From positions 1 to 28,450 of the forward strand of contig JAGVGS010000172.1 of NCBI GenBank assembly GCA_020057015.1: a DNA stretch of 28,450 nt, in the 5' to 3' direction. This DNA is from Candidatus Omnitrophota bacterium (GTDB lineage: Bacteria; Omnitrophota; Gorgyraeia; Aquiviventales; Aquiviventaceae). Made by a program: the position numbers and the translations under genes. Below the pieces are notes generated by a model. The model did not search any database. It was not told where the DNA came from and saw only the letters and a list, made by a program, of their open reading frames with translations. Shown in pieces: positions 6,625 through 15,451 of the stretch. How positions within the stretch are numbered: position 1 is the first letter of the stretch; each line of letters opens with the position of its first letter.

Positions 6625-9600
6625 CTGGGTGCTCCAGAAAATCATCGGCACGCACCACGAGCGAGCGCGCAAACGCCTGTGGCCTACCGTAGAGCAGATC
6701 AACCGGCTGGAGCCGGCGATCGAGAAACTCACGGATCAGCAGCTGCGCACCAAGACCGAGGAGCTGCGCGAGCGCCTCAAGCAGCGCCTGAGCGCGCATA
6801 AGTTCCTGAGCCCGGCGGATGCTGAGTGGTACGAACGTCCGCACGATGAGCGCATCGAGTTGAAAAAAGAGCGCCGCAAGACGCAGCAGGCGGCCCTCGA
6901 TGAGATCCTTCCCGAGGCGTTTGCCGTGGTGCGCGAGGCCGGGCGCCGGGTGCTGAAGATGCGCCATTTCGACGTGCAGCTGATGGGCGGCCTGGTGCTG
7001 CACGAGGGCAAGATCGCCGAGATGACGACCGGCGAAGGCAAGACGCTCGTGGCCACGCTGCCCGCCTATCTCAATGCCCTCACCGGCCGCGGGGTGCACA
7101 TCGTGACCGTGAATGACTACCTTGCCCGGCGCGATGCGCGCTGGATGGGCCCGCTCTACCACGCGCTGGGCCTGACGGTGGGGATTATCCAAGGGGTCGA
7201 CCCGGCCGAGCGCCGCAGCGAAGAGTCACTCTCCTTTCGCTACGACCCGACGTGGACCCAAGCCAGCGAGCGCTTCCTCCACTTGCGGCCCGTGGTGCGC
7301 CGCGAGGCCTACCAAGCCGACATCACCTACGGCCAGAACAACGAGTTCGGCTTTGACTACCTGCGCGACAACATGCGCTTTCGCCTGGAGGATCTCTCCC
7401 AGGGCGAGTACCATTTTGCGATCGTGGACGAAGTCGACAGCATCCTGGTCGATGAGGCGCGCACGCCGCTGATCATCTCCGGCCCGGCGGAGGAATCGAC
7501 CGATCTCTACTACAAGCTGGATAAGCTGGTGCCTAAGCTGGCCAAGGGTGAGGACTACGAAGTGGATGAAAAAGAGCATGCGGTCAGCCTCACCGAGCCG
7601 GGCATCAAGCACGCCGAGGAGCTGCTGGGCGTCGGCAATCTCTATGATGAGATGAACATGCGCCTGGTGCACCACATTCACCAGGCCCTGCGGGCGCATG
7701 AACTGTATCGCCGCGACGTCGAGTACATGATCAAGGATGGCGAGATCATCATCGTCGATGAGTTTACCGGGCGGCTCATGCCCGGCCGGCGCTGGAGCGA
7801 TGGGCTGCACCAGGCGATCGAGGCCAAGGAAAACGTGCATATCCGCCAGGAGAACCAGACACTGGCCTCGGTCACCTTCCAGAACTACTTCCGCATGTAC
7901 GAAAAGCTTGCGGGCATGACCGGCACCGCCTCGACCGAGGCGCAGGAATTCAGCTCGATCTATCATCTCGATGTGCTGGCGGTGCCCACGAACCAGGCGC
8001 TGTGCCGCAAGAGCTTCCCCGATGTCGTCTATAAGACCGAAGAAGAGAAATTCCTCGCGGTCGTGCAGGAAATCGCCTCCTTGCACCGCGCGGGCCAACC
8101 GGTGCTGATCGGCACCATCTCCATCGAAAAGTCCGAGCGGCTCTCGAAAGCCTTGCGCGAGCCAGGCCCGCTGCTCAAGCGCCTGATGTCAGCCTCCCAG
8201 ATGGCCTTGAACGACCTCAAGAAGGAGGGCGGCAGCTTGCCCGCCGACCTGCGCTCGGCCTTGGAGCAGGGCTGGTCGCGGCCCGCGATGATCACCGAAC
8301 AACAGGCCGAGGAGTGGCTGCCCAAGATCAAGGCGGCAGCGCCGAAATCAGTGCTGGTCTTCCGCGGGGAGGATACGTTACGCCTGGTGCAGACGATTGA
8401 GACCGTGAAAGCCGGCCTGCCGCACAACGTGCTCAATGCCAAGCACCACGAGCGCGAGGCGCACATCATCGCCCAGGCCGGGCGTAAAGGCGCGGTGACG
8501 ATTGCCACCAATATGGCCGGCCGCGGCACCGACATTCTGCTCGGCGGCAACCCGGACGCGCTGGCGGAGGATACGCTGCGCCTCGAGCGCGAAAAACGCG
8601 AGGCCGATGTGCCGCCGGAGGAAGCTCAGGCGGTGCTCGAGCGCTTCAAGCAGGTGTGTGCCCAAGAGCATGAAGCGGTCGTGACAGCCGGCGGCTTGCA
8701 TGTGTTGGGCACCGAGCGCCATGAGGCGCGCCGGATCGACAACCAGTTGCGCGGCCGCTCGGGCCGCCAGGGCGATCCTGGGTCCTCGCGGTTTTACCTC
8801 TCGCTGCAGGATGACCTCATGCGTATCTTCGGCTCCGACCGCATCGCGAAGATGATGGAGCTGCCTTGGTTTCAATGGGAAGAAGGCCTCCCCATCGAGC
8901 ATGGCATGGTGACTAAAGCGATCGAGACCGCGCAAAAGCGCGTCGAGGGGCATAACTTTGATATTCGTAAGCAATTGCTCGAGTACGACAATACGATGAA
9001 CCGCCAGCGTGAAGTCATCTACGAGCAGCGCCGGCGCATCCTGGAAGGCGTGGACTTAGCCGGTCTGGTGCAGACCACCATCGCCGATGTGGTCGATGGC
9101 CTCATCGGCGTCTTCGCGGCCAAGGAGGCTCATGCGGATGCGTGGGATCTCGCGGGCCTGCGCGAGACCGTGCAGCGGCAGTTTGGGGTGGCTCTCAGCG
9201 AGGAGGATCTCAAGGGCGATCGCGAGGCGCTGGCAGAGCAATGGATCAAGGCCTTCGACCAGGCGTATGTAGCGAAGCGCGCCGCGATCGGGCCGCCGCT
9301 CATGGCGCAGCTGGAGCGTACGGTGCTGCTGTCGATCATGGACGCGAAGTGGAAAGATCATCTCTACATGATGGATGCGCTGCGCGAGGGCATTCATCTG
9401 CGCGCCTACGGCCAGCGCGACCCGCTCGTCGAGTACCAGCGCGAAGGCTACCGGATGTTCCAGGACATGACCGAAACGATCAAAGGCGATTCACTGGCCA
9501 TGCTCTTGCGGGTGCAGCCCGTGGCCGAAGCGCGGCCGGTGAGCGTCTTTGCGCGCACCCCGATGCAGGAATCGCACCCCGAGGCACCTGCCGCTACCGC

Positions 9601-9793
9601 GACGATGCCACCCGAAGCCGCGGCCGGGCCCTTGCCGGATTTCGGTGTCGGCCCAACACCGCCTATCCCAGGCCGTCGGCCCCTTACCGCGGCGGCCGTC
9701 ACCCCAATCCAGCATGAGGGCCCGAAGGTGGGCCGCAACGATCCCTGCCCGTGCGGCAGCAACGTGAAATTCAAAAAGTGCCACGGCAAATAG
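6617..9793 (+). CDS. secA: SecA, preprotein translocase ATPase
   Basis: SecA drives unfolded preproteins through SecYEG using ATP. The ATG at 6617 (GAGGTG just upstream) gives 1058 aa, longer than the roughly 900 of E. coli. Walker A (TTGEGKT) is near residue 137 and the DEVD box with VDEARTPLIISG near 271. The second ATPase domain carries TNMAGRGTDI, and GGLHVLGTERHEARRIDNQLRGRSGRQGD follows it. The zinc-binding SEC-C tail (NDPCPCGSNVKFKKCHGK) ends the protein. The extra length includes an insertion before REAYQADITYG and another after the SIEKSE segment of domain two, both compatible with this lineage's SecA type. Its first 15 codons are duplicated at 5449. It heads an export and lipoprotein run with the membrane gene and lnt downstream. 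Confidence 0.97.
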   Translation: MVNWVLQKIIGTHHERARKRLWPTVEQINRLEPAIEKLTDQQLRTKTEELRERLKQRLSAHKFLSPADAEWYERPHDERIELKKERRKTQQAALDEILPEAFAVVREAGRRVLKMRHFDVQLMGGLVLHEGKIAEMTTGEGKTLVATLPAYLNALTGRGVHIVTVNDYLARRDARWMGPLYHALGLTVGIIQGVDPAERRSEESLSFRYDPTWTQASERFLHLRPVVRREAYQADITYGQNNEFGFDYLRDNMRFRLEDLSQGEYHFAIVDEVDSILVDEARTPLIISGPAEESTDLYYKLDKLVPKLAKGEDYEVDEKEHAVSLTEPGIKHAEELLGVGNLYDEMNMRLVHHIHQALRAHELYRRDVEYMIKDGEIIIVDEFTGRLMPGRRWSDGLHQAIEAKENVHIRQENQTLASVTFQNYFRMYEKLAGMTGTASTEAQEFSSIYHLDVLAVPTNQALCRKSFPDVVYKTEEEKFLAVVQEIASLHRAGQPVLIGTISIEKSERLSKALREPGPLLKRLMSASQMALNDLKKEGGSLPADLRSALEQGWSRPAMITEQQAEEWLPKIKAAAPKSVLVFRGEDTLRLVQTIETVKAGLPHNVLNAKHHEREAHIIAQAGRKGAVTIATNMAGRGTDILLGGNPDALAEDTLRLEREKREADVPPEEAQAVLERFKQVCAQEHEAVVTAGGLHVLGTERHEARRIDNQLRGRSGRQGDPGSSRFYLSLQDDLMRIFGSDRIAKMMELPWFQWEEGLPIEHGMVTKAIETAQKRVEGHNFDIRKQLLEYDNTMNRQREVIYEQRRRILEGVDLAGLVQTTIADVVDGLIGVFAAKEAHADAWDLAGLRETVQRQFGVALSEEDLKGDREALAEQWIKAFDQAYVAKRAAIGPPLMAQLERTVLLSIMDAKWKDHLYMMDALREGIHLRAYGQRDPLVEYQREGYRMFQDMTETIKGDSLAMLLRVQPVAEARPVSVFARTPMQESHPEAPAATATMPPEAAAGPLPDFGVGPTPPIPGRRPLTAAAVTPIQHEGPKVGRNDPCPCGSNVKFKKCHGK

Positions 9794-9804
9794 GACCCCC
9801 GCAG

Positions 9805-10392
9805 ATGCCTTTTCGCACCGTCAGGCAACTGAGCGCTCTGGGCGCCATGGGCGGCGCGGTGAATGCTGCGCTGGCGTTCACCGGCGTGCCGATACTGGGC
9901 GGGGCCACGCATTTTGAATGGCATATTATTCTGGCGGGTGCGTGCCACGGCGCGCTGCTGGCTGGCATCGCGGGGGCCACCGCTGCGCTGCTGCAAGCAC
10001 AGCCGCTCTGGCAGCGCTGGCTGGCCGCCCCAGTCGTCGGCTGGGTCGCCGGCTGGCTCTCCTGGGTGCCGATGCAGCTGTCCATCCACTCGCGCGGCGT
10101 ACTGGGCACGCTGAGCTGGCCTTTTGCCGATTCCCTCAGCCAGGCGCTCATCGGCCCGCTGCGCTCGTTCGGGCTGGTGAGCTTGCTGCTTTACGGCGGC
10201 TTGGCGCTGAGCTGGTGGGGAGCGATCATGAGCCGGCCGGTGGGCTTAAGTCTAGGCGTCATCAGCGGGGTGGCAGGTTCACTGTGGTTCTGGTGCGGTG
10301 TCGGCAGCTGGCCGGCAGCGCTGATCCATGGCGCGATCTGGGGTGCTCTGGTGGGTTTCGGTCTCTGGCGGTCGCAGGAGGCCGCGCGTTGA
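9805..10392 (+). CDS. Polytopic membrane protein of unknown function
   Basis: The product has 195 aa, largely hydrophobic, with about five to six transmembrane helices and many Gly, Ala and Trp residues. I do not recognise a family or any catalytic motif. It starts 11 nt after secA, and its TGA overlaps the likely TTG start of lnt by 4 nt, so it is probably co-transcribed and translationally coupled with lnt. The context suggests an envelope role, but the sequence does not show one. Confidence 0.75.
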   Translation: MPFRTVRQLSALGAMGGAVNAALAFTGVPILGGATHFEWHIILAGACHGALLAGIAGATAALLQAQPLWQRWLAAPVVGWVAGWLSWVPMQLSIHSRGVLGTLSWPFADSLSQALIGPLRSFGLVSLLLYGGLALSWWGAIMSRPVGLSLGVISGVAGSLWFWCGVGSWPAALIHGAIWGALVGFGLWRSQEAAR

Positions 10393-11921
10393 TCCAGCCT
10401 GTGCGTATGAAGGCGCTCTCGGCCTGGGTGTGGGTGCCGGCGAGCGCGACCCTCTTGATTCTCGCTTACCCGTTGTTCAACCAGCCGTGGTGCGCCTGGG
10501 TCGCACTCATCCCCTGGCTGCTCGGCCTGCGCGGCCGCCGGCTCAGCGCGGCGTTTGGCCTCTCGTTCCTCGTCGGGCTGTTCTTTTTCCTCGGTTCGCT
10601 GCCCTGGCTCATCTATGTGACGGCATTGGGCTGGGTGTTACTCTCCCTGGTGCTGGCGAGTTTCTTTGGCGTCTTCGGCGCGCTGGCGGCCTGGGGCACG
10701 TCTCGCTCGCCGCAGCAGACGGCGGCGCGCTGGCTGGGGTTGCCGGCACTGTGGGTGGCGCTGGAATATACGCGCAGCCACCTGTTCTCAGGCTTTGGAT
10801 GGAACCCGCTGGGCTATTCCCAAACACCGTGGCTGCCGGTCATTCAGGTGGCCGATGTCACCGGGGCGTGGGGCGTGTCGTTCGCGCTCGTGCTGGCCAA
10901 CCTGTTGTTCGCCGAGGCACTGGCGGGCCCAAGCTCCAGTGTGCGGCGTCTGCGCGCCGGCCTGCTGGGCGTGTTGTTGGCCGGCGGGTTGTGGGGCTAC
11001 GGCGCGTGGCGGCTGCACGCCGTGCAAGCCGCATCCCTGCTCGCCCCGCGGGTCAGGGTCGCGGTGGTGCAGGGCAATATCCCGCAGAAGGAAAAGTGGG
11101 ACGACAGCTATCGCGATGTCATCCTGCGGCGCTACGAGCAGTGGACGCGCGAGGCAGCGGCCACGCACCCGCAGCTGATTGTCTGGCCCGAGACCTCGGT
11201 GCCGGATTATCTTTGGCTCGATGAGGAGGTCACGCAGCGGATGATCGCGCTGGCGCGCGAGGGGCAAATCCCGTTGCTGGTGGGCGCGCCCATGGGCACC
11301 CTCGAGCAGGGTGCTTGGCGCACCACCAACAGCGCAGCCCTGCTGGATCCTCAAGGCGTGCTCACGCAGCACTACGATAAGCTGCGGCTCGTCCCATTCG
11401 GCGAATTTGTGCCTGCGGAGCCGCTGCTGCCGTGGGTGCGTGAGATGCTGCCGACCATCGGGTATTTTGCGCCGGGGCGAGACTTCACGGTGTTTCGGGC
11501 CCAGGGGCTGCCGGCCTTCAGCGTGCTGATTTGCTTCGAGGACATTTTTGCCAACCTGGCGCGCGCGTTCGTGCGGCAGGGGGCGCAATTCCTGCTGGTG
11601 ATCACCAATGACGCGTGGTTCGGCCCCACGGGGGCGGCGTACCAGCATGCCCAGGCCTCGCTGTTGCGCAGTGTCGAGCTGCGCGTGCCGGTGGCGCGCG
11701 CCGGCAATACCGGCTGGTCAGGCTGCCTGAGTGCCACAGGCGAAACGCTCGGGGTGGTGCGCGATGCCCAGGGTAAAGAGCTCTTCGTGCCCGGCACGGT
11801 CACGTGCGACCTGCCGCTGCCGGCGGTGTGGAGCCTCTATCGCCTCTGGGGCGACTGGTGGGCCTATCTGTGCCTCCTCATCAGCTGCTTGTGGCTTGGA
11901 TGGCTGAAGCGTCGTAGCTGA
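10389..11921 (+). CDS. lnt: Apolipoprotein N-acyltransferase
   Basis: Lnt adds the third acyl chain to the N-terminal cysteine of lipoproteins at the periplasmic face of the inner membrane, which prepares them for Lol sorting. The product is about 510 aa with an N-terminal bundle of membrane helices and a nitrilase-like domain. The catalytic triad is visible as E268 (VWPETSVPDY), K331 (YDKLRLVPFGEF) and C382 (LICFEDIF), matching E. coli E267/K335/C387. The TTG at 10389 is preferred because AGGAGG lies 7 nt upstream and the codon overlaps the previous stop as TTGA. ATG 10407 is the alternative. It lies just upstream of lysS and the lolC/E-lolD pair. Confidence 0.94.
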   Translation: MIQPVRMKALSAWVWVPASATLLILAYPLFNQPWCAWVALIPWLLGLRGRRLSAAFGLSFLVGLFFFLGSLPWLIYVTALGWVLLSLVLASFFGVFGALAAWGTSRSPQQTAARWLGLPALWVALEYTRSHLFSGFGWNPLGYSQTPWLPVIQVADVTGAWGVSFALVLANLLFAEALAGPSSSVRRLRAGLLGVLLAGGLWGYGAWRLHAVQAASLLAPRVRVAVVQGNIPQKEKWDDSYRDVILRRYEQWTREAAATHPQLIVWPETSVPDYLWLDEEVTQRMIALAREGQIPLLVGAPMGTLEQGAWRTTNSAALLDPQGVLTQHYDKLRLVPFGEFVPAEPLLPWVREMLPTIGYFAPGRDFTVFRAQGLPAFSVLICFEDIFANLARAFVRQGAQFLLVITNDAWFGPTGAAYQHAQASLLRSVELRVPVARAGNTGWSGCLSATGETLGVVRDAQGKELFVPGTVTCDLPLPAVWSLYRLWGDWWAYLCLLISCLWLGWLKRRS

Positions 11922-11923
11922 CG

Positions 11924-11929
11924 TATAAT
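11924..11929 (+). promoter_or_regulatory. Perfect -10 box ahead of lysS
   Basis: TATAAT sits 11 nt before the lysS ATG, immediately after the lnt stop. No good -35 is visible at 16-18 nt. Initiation 6-11 nt downstream would give an essentially leaderless lysS mRNA, consistent with the lack of a clear ribosome site. Confidence 0.45.
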
Positions 11930-11940
11930 AAAGAATTCCC

Positions 11941-13413
11941 ATGTCTCAAGCAGAAAACGACCAAACCCAGTCCCGGCGCGACAAGCTGGCAGCCCTGCGG
12001 CAGCAGGGGATTCAGCCCTATGGCGCGGCGTACCCGAAGCCCCAATCCATTCAGGCGCTGGTGGCGGGCTTTGCCGAAGGGCAGGCGGTCAGCACGGCTG
12101 GGCGGCTGATGGCCAAGCGCACCATGGGCAAGATGAGCTTTGCCGATCTGCGCGACGCCAGCGGGAAGATTCAGATCAGCCTCAAGCAAGATCGCTTGGG
12201 CGAGGCGGTGCTTCAACTCTTCCACAGCCTGGATCTGGGCGATATCGTCGGCGTGGCGGGAGGGCTGTTTAAGACCCGCACCGGCGAAGTGACGGTGCAG
12301 GTGGATGAGCTGACCATCCTGGCCAAGGCGCTGCGTCCGATGCCCGAGAAGTGGCACGGGCTCAAGGATGTGGAGATCCGATACCGCCGGCGCTATCTCG
12401 ACCTGATCGCCAACGAGCCGGTACGCCAGGTCTTTTTGAAGCGCGCCCAACTGATTAGCAGCCTGCGCCGCACGCTGGAGGGCCGGGGGTTCATGGAGGT
12501 GGAGACCCCGATGATGCATCCGCTAGCCGGCGGGGCGGCGGGCGAGCCCTTCGTGACGCACCACCATGCGCTCGACGTAGATTTGTATATGCGCCTCGCC
12601 CCGGAGCTGTACCTCAAGCAATTGTTGGTGGGAGGGCTCGAGCGCGTGTATGAGCTCAACCGCAGCTTTCGCAACGAAGGGCTCTCCACGCGGCATAATC
12701 CCGAGTTCACGATGTTGGAGGCGTACCAGGCCTACGGCGACTGCGCGGCCATGATGGAGTTGGTGGAAGCGCTCATCAAACAGGCGGCGCAGGACGTGCT
12801 GGGGACGTTGCAATTTACCTACCAAGGGCAGGCGATTGACCTCTCGGTGGCGCCTTGGCCGCGGCTCTCGTTTGCCGACACCCTCGCTAAGCTGGGCCTG
12901 CCGCCGGGCTCATCGCCTGAGCAGATCCAGCGGGTGCTGCAAGAGAAGAAGGGCATCAAGCTCAAGGAGCTGACGCGCTCGCAGCTGGTGCGGCTGGTCG
13001 AGGAGCTGTTTGAGCCCAAAACGCATAACGCGCCGCTGTTCGTGGTCGACTTCTGGACCGAGCTCTCACCCCTGGCCAAAGCCAAGACGGATAATCCGCT
13101 GGTGGCGGATCGCTTTGAGCTCTTCATGGGCGGCATGGAAGTGGCCAACGCGTATTCTGAGCTGAACGACCCCATCGAGCAGCGCAAGCGCTTTGAGGCC
13201 CAATTGGCCGCGCACGGCCCCCAGGCAGGGGATAAACGCATCGACGAGGATTTCGTAGAAGCCCTCGAGTACGGCATGCCGCCGGCCGGCGGCCTGGGTG
13301 TCGGCATCGATCGCCTGGCGATGCTGCTGCTCGACCAGCCCTCGATCAAGGATGTGGTCCTCTTTCCGCTGCTGAAGCCCTCCCAGGGGACTCCCGAGGG
13401 GCCGGGCGCCTGA
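11941..13413 (+). CDS. lysS: Lysyl-tRNA synthetase, class II
   Basis: LysS charges tRNA-Lys with lysine. The 490-aa product has the N-terminal OB-fold anticodon-binding domain (VSTAGRLMAKRTMGKMSFADLRD in two parts) and a class II catalytic core. Motif 1 lies around FMEVETPMMHPLAGGAAGEPF. Motif 2 is ELNRSFRNEGLSTRHNPEF and motif 3 is GLGVGIDRLAML. Length and motif order are ordinary for the family. The lysS TGA and the lolC/E ATG share one base (TGATG), so the downstream lipoprotein exporter genes are probably coupled to lysS. Expression probably starts at the TATAAT just upstream. Confidence 0.97.
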   Translation: MSQAENDQTQSRRDKLAALRQQGIQPYGAAYPKPQSIQALVAGFAEGQAVSTAGRLMAKRTMGKMSFADLRDASGKIQISLKQDRLGEAVLQLFHSLDLGDIVGVAGGLFKTRTGEVTVQVDELTILAKALRPMPEKWHGLKDVEIRYRRRYLDLIANEPVRQVFLKRAQLISSLRRTLEGRGFMEVETPMMHPLAGGAAGEPFVTHHHALDVDLYMRLAPELYLKQLLVGGLERVYELNRSFRNEGLSTRHNPEFTMLEAYQAYGDCAAMMELVEALIKQAAQDVLGTLQFTYQGQAIDLSVAPWPRLSFADTLAKLGLPPGSSPEQIQRVLQEKKGIKLKELTRSQLVRLVEELFEPKTHNAPLFVVDFWTELSPLAKAKTDNPLVADRFELFMGGMEVANAYSELNDPIEQRKRFEAQLAAHGPQAGDKRIDEDFVEALEYGMPPAGGLGVGIDRLAMLLLDQPSIKDVVLFPLLKPSQGTPEGPGA

Positions 13414-14618
13414 TGCGCTACGAGCTGTGGCTGGGGATTCGCTATTTGTTCGCCAAGCGACGCGAGAAATTCATCTCCATCATTGCCTTCTTGTCGATCG
13501 GCGGGGTGACGCTGGGGGTCGCGGCCTTGATCGTGGTGCTCGCGGTGATGACCGGCTTTGACCGCGAAATTACTGAGAAGCTTGTGGGCACCAACGCGCA
13601 TGTGGTGGTCGATGCGCCCGCCGGCATCCGCGACGTGGAGCAGGTGATCGCGCGCATCCGCCCGTTCGCGCACGTCACCGGTGTCAGCCCTTATGTGGCC
13701 GGCCAGGCGATCCTGCGGCTGCCGGACCAGGCCTTCGGGGTGCTGGTGCGCGGCATCGATGTGGCGCGCGAGGCGACCGTCAGCCAGTTCGGCGAGTACC
13801 TCGTGTTCGGGCGCTTGCCGCAAGCGCCGGAGGAGGTGCTCATCGGCACCGAGCTGAGTGCCTTTATCGGCGTCTCGCCCGGCGAGCTGCTGAATCTCAT
13901 CAGCTCGGCCGATGGCAAGACGCATACTTTCAAAGTCAGCGGGCTGTTTCGCTCGGGGATGTATGAGTACGACTCCAATCTCATCGTTATCCAGCTGGGC
14001 AAGGCGCAGCAGCTCTATCAACTGGCCGATACGGTCACCGGCATCGGGGTCAAGCTCGATCGCCTCGAGCATGCGGAGGATCTGCGCAGCGTGATCCAAG
14101 AGGTGCTGGGCACAGCGTTTCGGGTGCGGACGTGGATGGACTTAAACCCCGCGTTGTTCGGCGCGCTGCGGGTGGAGAAGACGGTGATGTTCATCATCCT
14201 CGCCCTCATCATCGTGGTGGCGGCGCTGAACATCCTCTCCATGCTGATCATGATGGTGATGGAAAAGACCAAGGATATCGGCATCCTGCGGGCGCTGGGG
14301 GCGACGCGCACCTCGGTGGCCCTGTTGTTTTTGTTGCAGGGCGCGGTGATCGGCCTGCTGGGCACCGGCCTGGGGATAGCCGGCGGCTTTGCCCTGGCGC
14401 AGAACCTCAACGACATCATGCAGTGGCTGGAACAGACCTTCGGCATTTCACTCTTTCCGCCGACGGTGTATTACTTGGACCACATCCCGACTCAGATCAA
14501 CAGCCTCGATGTCGCCTATATCGCCGGGGTGGCCTTCTTGCTGACCACGCTGGCCGGCACGTACGCGGCGTTCCGCGCGGCCCGCTTGGCCCCGGTCGAT
14601 GCGCTGCGCTATGAGTAG
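13413..14618 (+). CDS. LolC/LolE-type lipoprotein-releasing ABC permease
   Basis: The 401-aa inner-membrane protein has an N-terminal helix (about 22-48, in SIIAFLSIGGVTLGVAALIVVL), a large periplasmic MacB-like domain, and three C-terminal helices in the FtsX-like permease part. The opening YELWLGIRYLFAKRREKF and the TGFDREI following the first helix are characteristic of LolC/LolE. With LolD it extracts outer-membrane lipoproteins from the inner membrane. Only one permease gene is seen, so a homodimer (a LolF-like arrangement) is possible, or a second permease lies elsewhere. The protein starts on the last base of lysS. lolD follows after a 131-nt gap filled by a structured element. Confidence 0.93.
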   Translation: MRYELWLGIRYLFAKRREKFISIIAFLSIGGVTLGVAALIVVLAVMTGFDREITEKLVGTNAHVVVDAPAGIRDVEQVIARIRPFAHVTGVSPYVAGQAILRLPDQAFGVLVRGIDVAREATVSQFGEYLVFGRLPQAPEEVLIGTELSAFIGVSPGELLNLISSADGKTHTFKVSGLFRSGMYEYDSNLIVIQLGKAQQLYQLADTVTGIGVKLDRLEHAEDLRSVIQEVLGTAFRVRTWMDLNPALFGALRVEKTVMFIILALIIVVAALNILSMLIMMVMEKTKDIGILRALGATRTSVALLFLLQGAVIGLLGTGLGIAGGFALAQNLNDIMQWLEQTFGISLFPPTVYYLDHIPTQINSLDVAYIAGVAFLLTTLAGTYAAFRAARLAPVDALRYE

Positions 14619-14644
14619 CGCCCCTCTGTGCGGCGCGTCCTCAC

Positions 14645-14737
14645 GGGCCATCAACCCTGCGTGGCAGGCACCGTGCTCAAACACCTCGCCTGCAGGCTCG
14701 GAACTCGCACGGCGCCTCCACTCCGGGTCGATGGCCC
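14645..14737. repeat. Long hairpin element, copy A
   Basis: A 93-nt inverted structure occupies most of the gap between lolC/E and lolD. The outer stem pairs 14645-14657 with 14725-14737 (12 of 13). A TGC/TCC internal loop and a second stem (14661-14676 with 14707-14721, one bulge and one mismatch) follow. A conserved internal loop (TCAAACA opposite GGAACTC) is capped by GCC-TGCA-GGC. It is homologous to copy B (19335-19410) with compensatory changes. Confidence 0.8.
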
Positions 14738-14749
14738 ATAGGGTGGCGT

Positions 14750-15451
14750 ATGCTCATTGAGGCGAAGCATGTCTCGAAGCGCTACGTCATGGGCAAGGTG
14801 CCGCTGCAGGTGCTCAAAGGGGTGTCGCTGAAGATCGAGTCGGGCAGCTGTGTGACGATCATGGGGCCCTCAGGCGCGGGCAAGTCCACGCTGCTGCATC
14901 TGCTGGCGGGCCTGGATACGCCCACCAGCGGGGACGTGCTCTGGGAAGGCGAGAAGCTCTCGCGCCTGAGCGATGCGCGGCGGGCGATGGTGCGCAATAA
15001 GAAGATCGGCATCGTGTTTCAGTTTTATCATTTGCTGCCGGAGCTGACGGCGCAGGAAAACGTGATGCTGCCCGCCCTGGTCGGCCACGCGGCGCGGAGT
15101 AAGCACCTGAAGGCCCGCGCCGAAGGCCTGCTGGAGCAAGTCGGCCTCACAGCACGGCTGCGGCATAAGCCCCGCGAGCTCTCAGGCGGCGAGCAGCAGC
15201 GGGTGGCCATCGCCCGCGCGCTCATCAACGAGCCCCAGGCGCTGCTCTGCGATGAGCCGACAGGCAACCTGGACTCGAAGACCGGTGCTGAGGTCATGGA
15301 CCTGTTGTTTGCGCTGCGCAAGCAGCACCACCTGGGGCTGCTGCTCGTGACGCACCAAGCCAAGCTCGCCGAGCGGGCTGATCAGGCCATCGTCTTGGAA
15401 GACGGCAAGATTGTCGAAGCAGAACGGGTAGCAGAGAGGAAGACGCGATGA
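14750..15451 (+). CDS. lolD: LolD-type ABC transporter ATPase
   Basis: The 233-aa ATPase shows Walker A (MGPSGAGKSTLLH), a Q-loop (FQFYHLLPELTAQENV), the signature LSGGEQQRVAIARAL, Walker B (ALLCDEPTGNLD) and the H-loop (LLVTHQAKLA). FYHLLPELTAQENVMLP is typical of the LolD/MacB/FtsE group. The adjacent LolC/E permease identifies it as the engine of lipoprotein release from the inner membrane. Its TGA overlaps the ilvE ATG by 4 nt, so the aminotransferase gene is translationally coupled to it. Confidence 0.94.
   Translation: MLIEAKHVSKRYVMGKVPLQVLKGVSLKIESGSCVTIMGPSGAGKSTLLHLLAGLDTPTSGDVLWEGEKLSRLSDARRAMVRNKKIGIVFQFYHLLPELTAQENVMLPALVGHAARSKHLKARAEGLLEQVGLTARLRHKPRELSGGEQQRVAIARALINEPQALLCDEPTGNLDSKTGAEVMDLLFALRKQHHLGLLLVTHQAKLAERADQAIVLEDGKIVEAERVAERKTR

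Noticed and set aside
4565..6661. Repeated gene ends as an assembly artefact of mixed strains
   Set aside because: Not fully excluded. However, the copies share only short identical blocks (about 21-45 nt), differ elsewhere, and occur at two loci with different cargos. Long reads would decide.
7226..8098. Long minus-strand frame (290 aa) inside secA, and similar ones inside prfB, lnt, clpC, radA and the yacL-like gene
   Set aside because: These are shadows of GC-rich codon bias opposite well-identified genes. They lack ribosome sites and recognisable domains.
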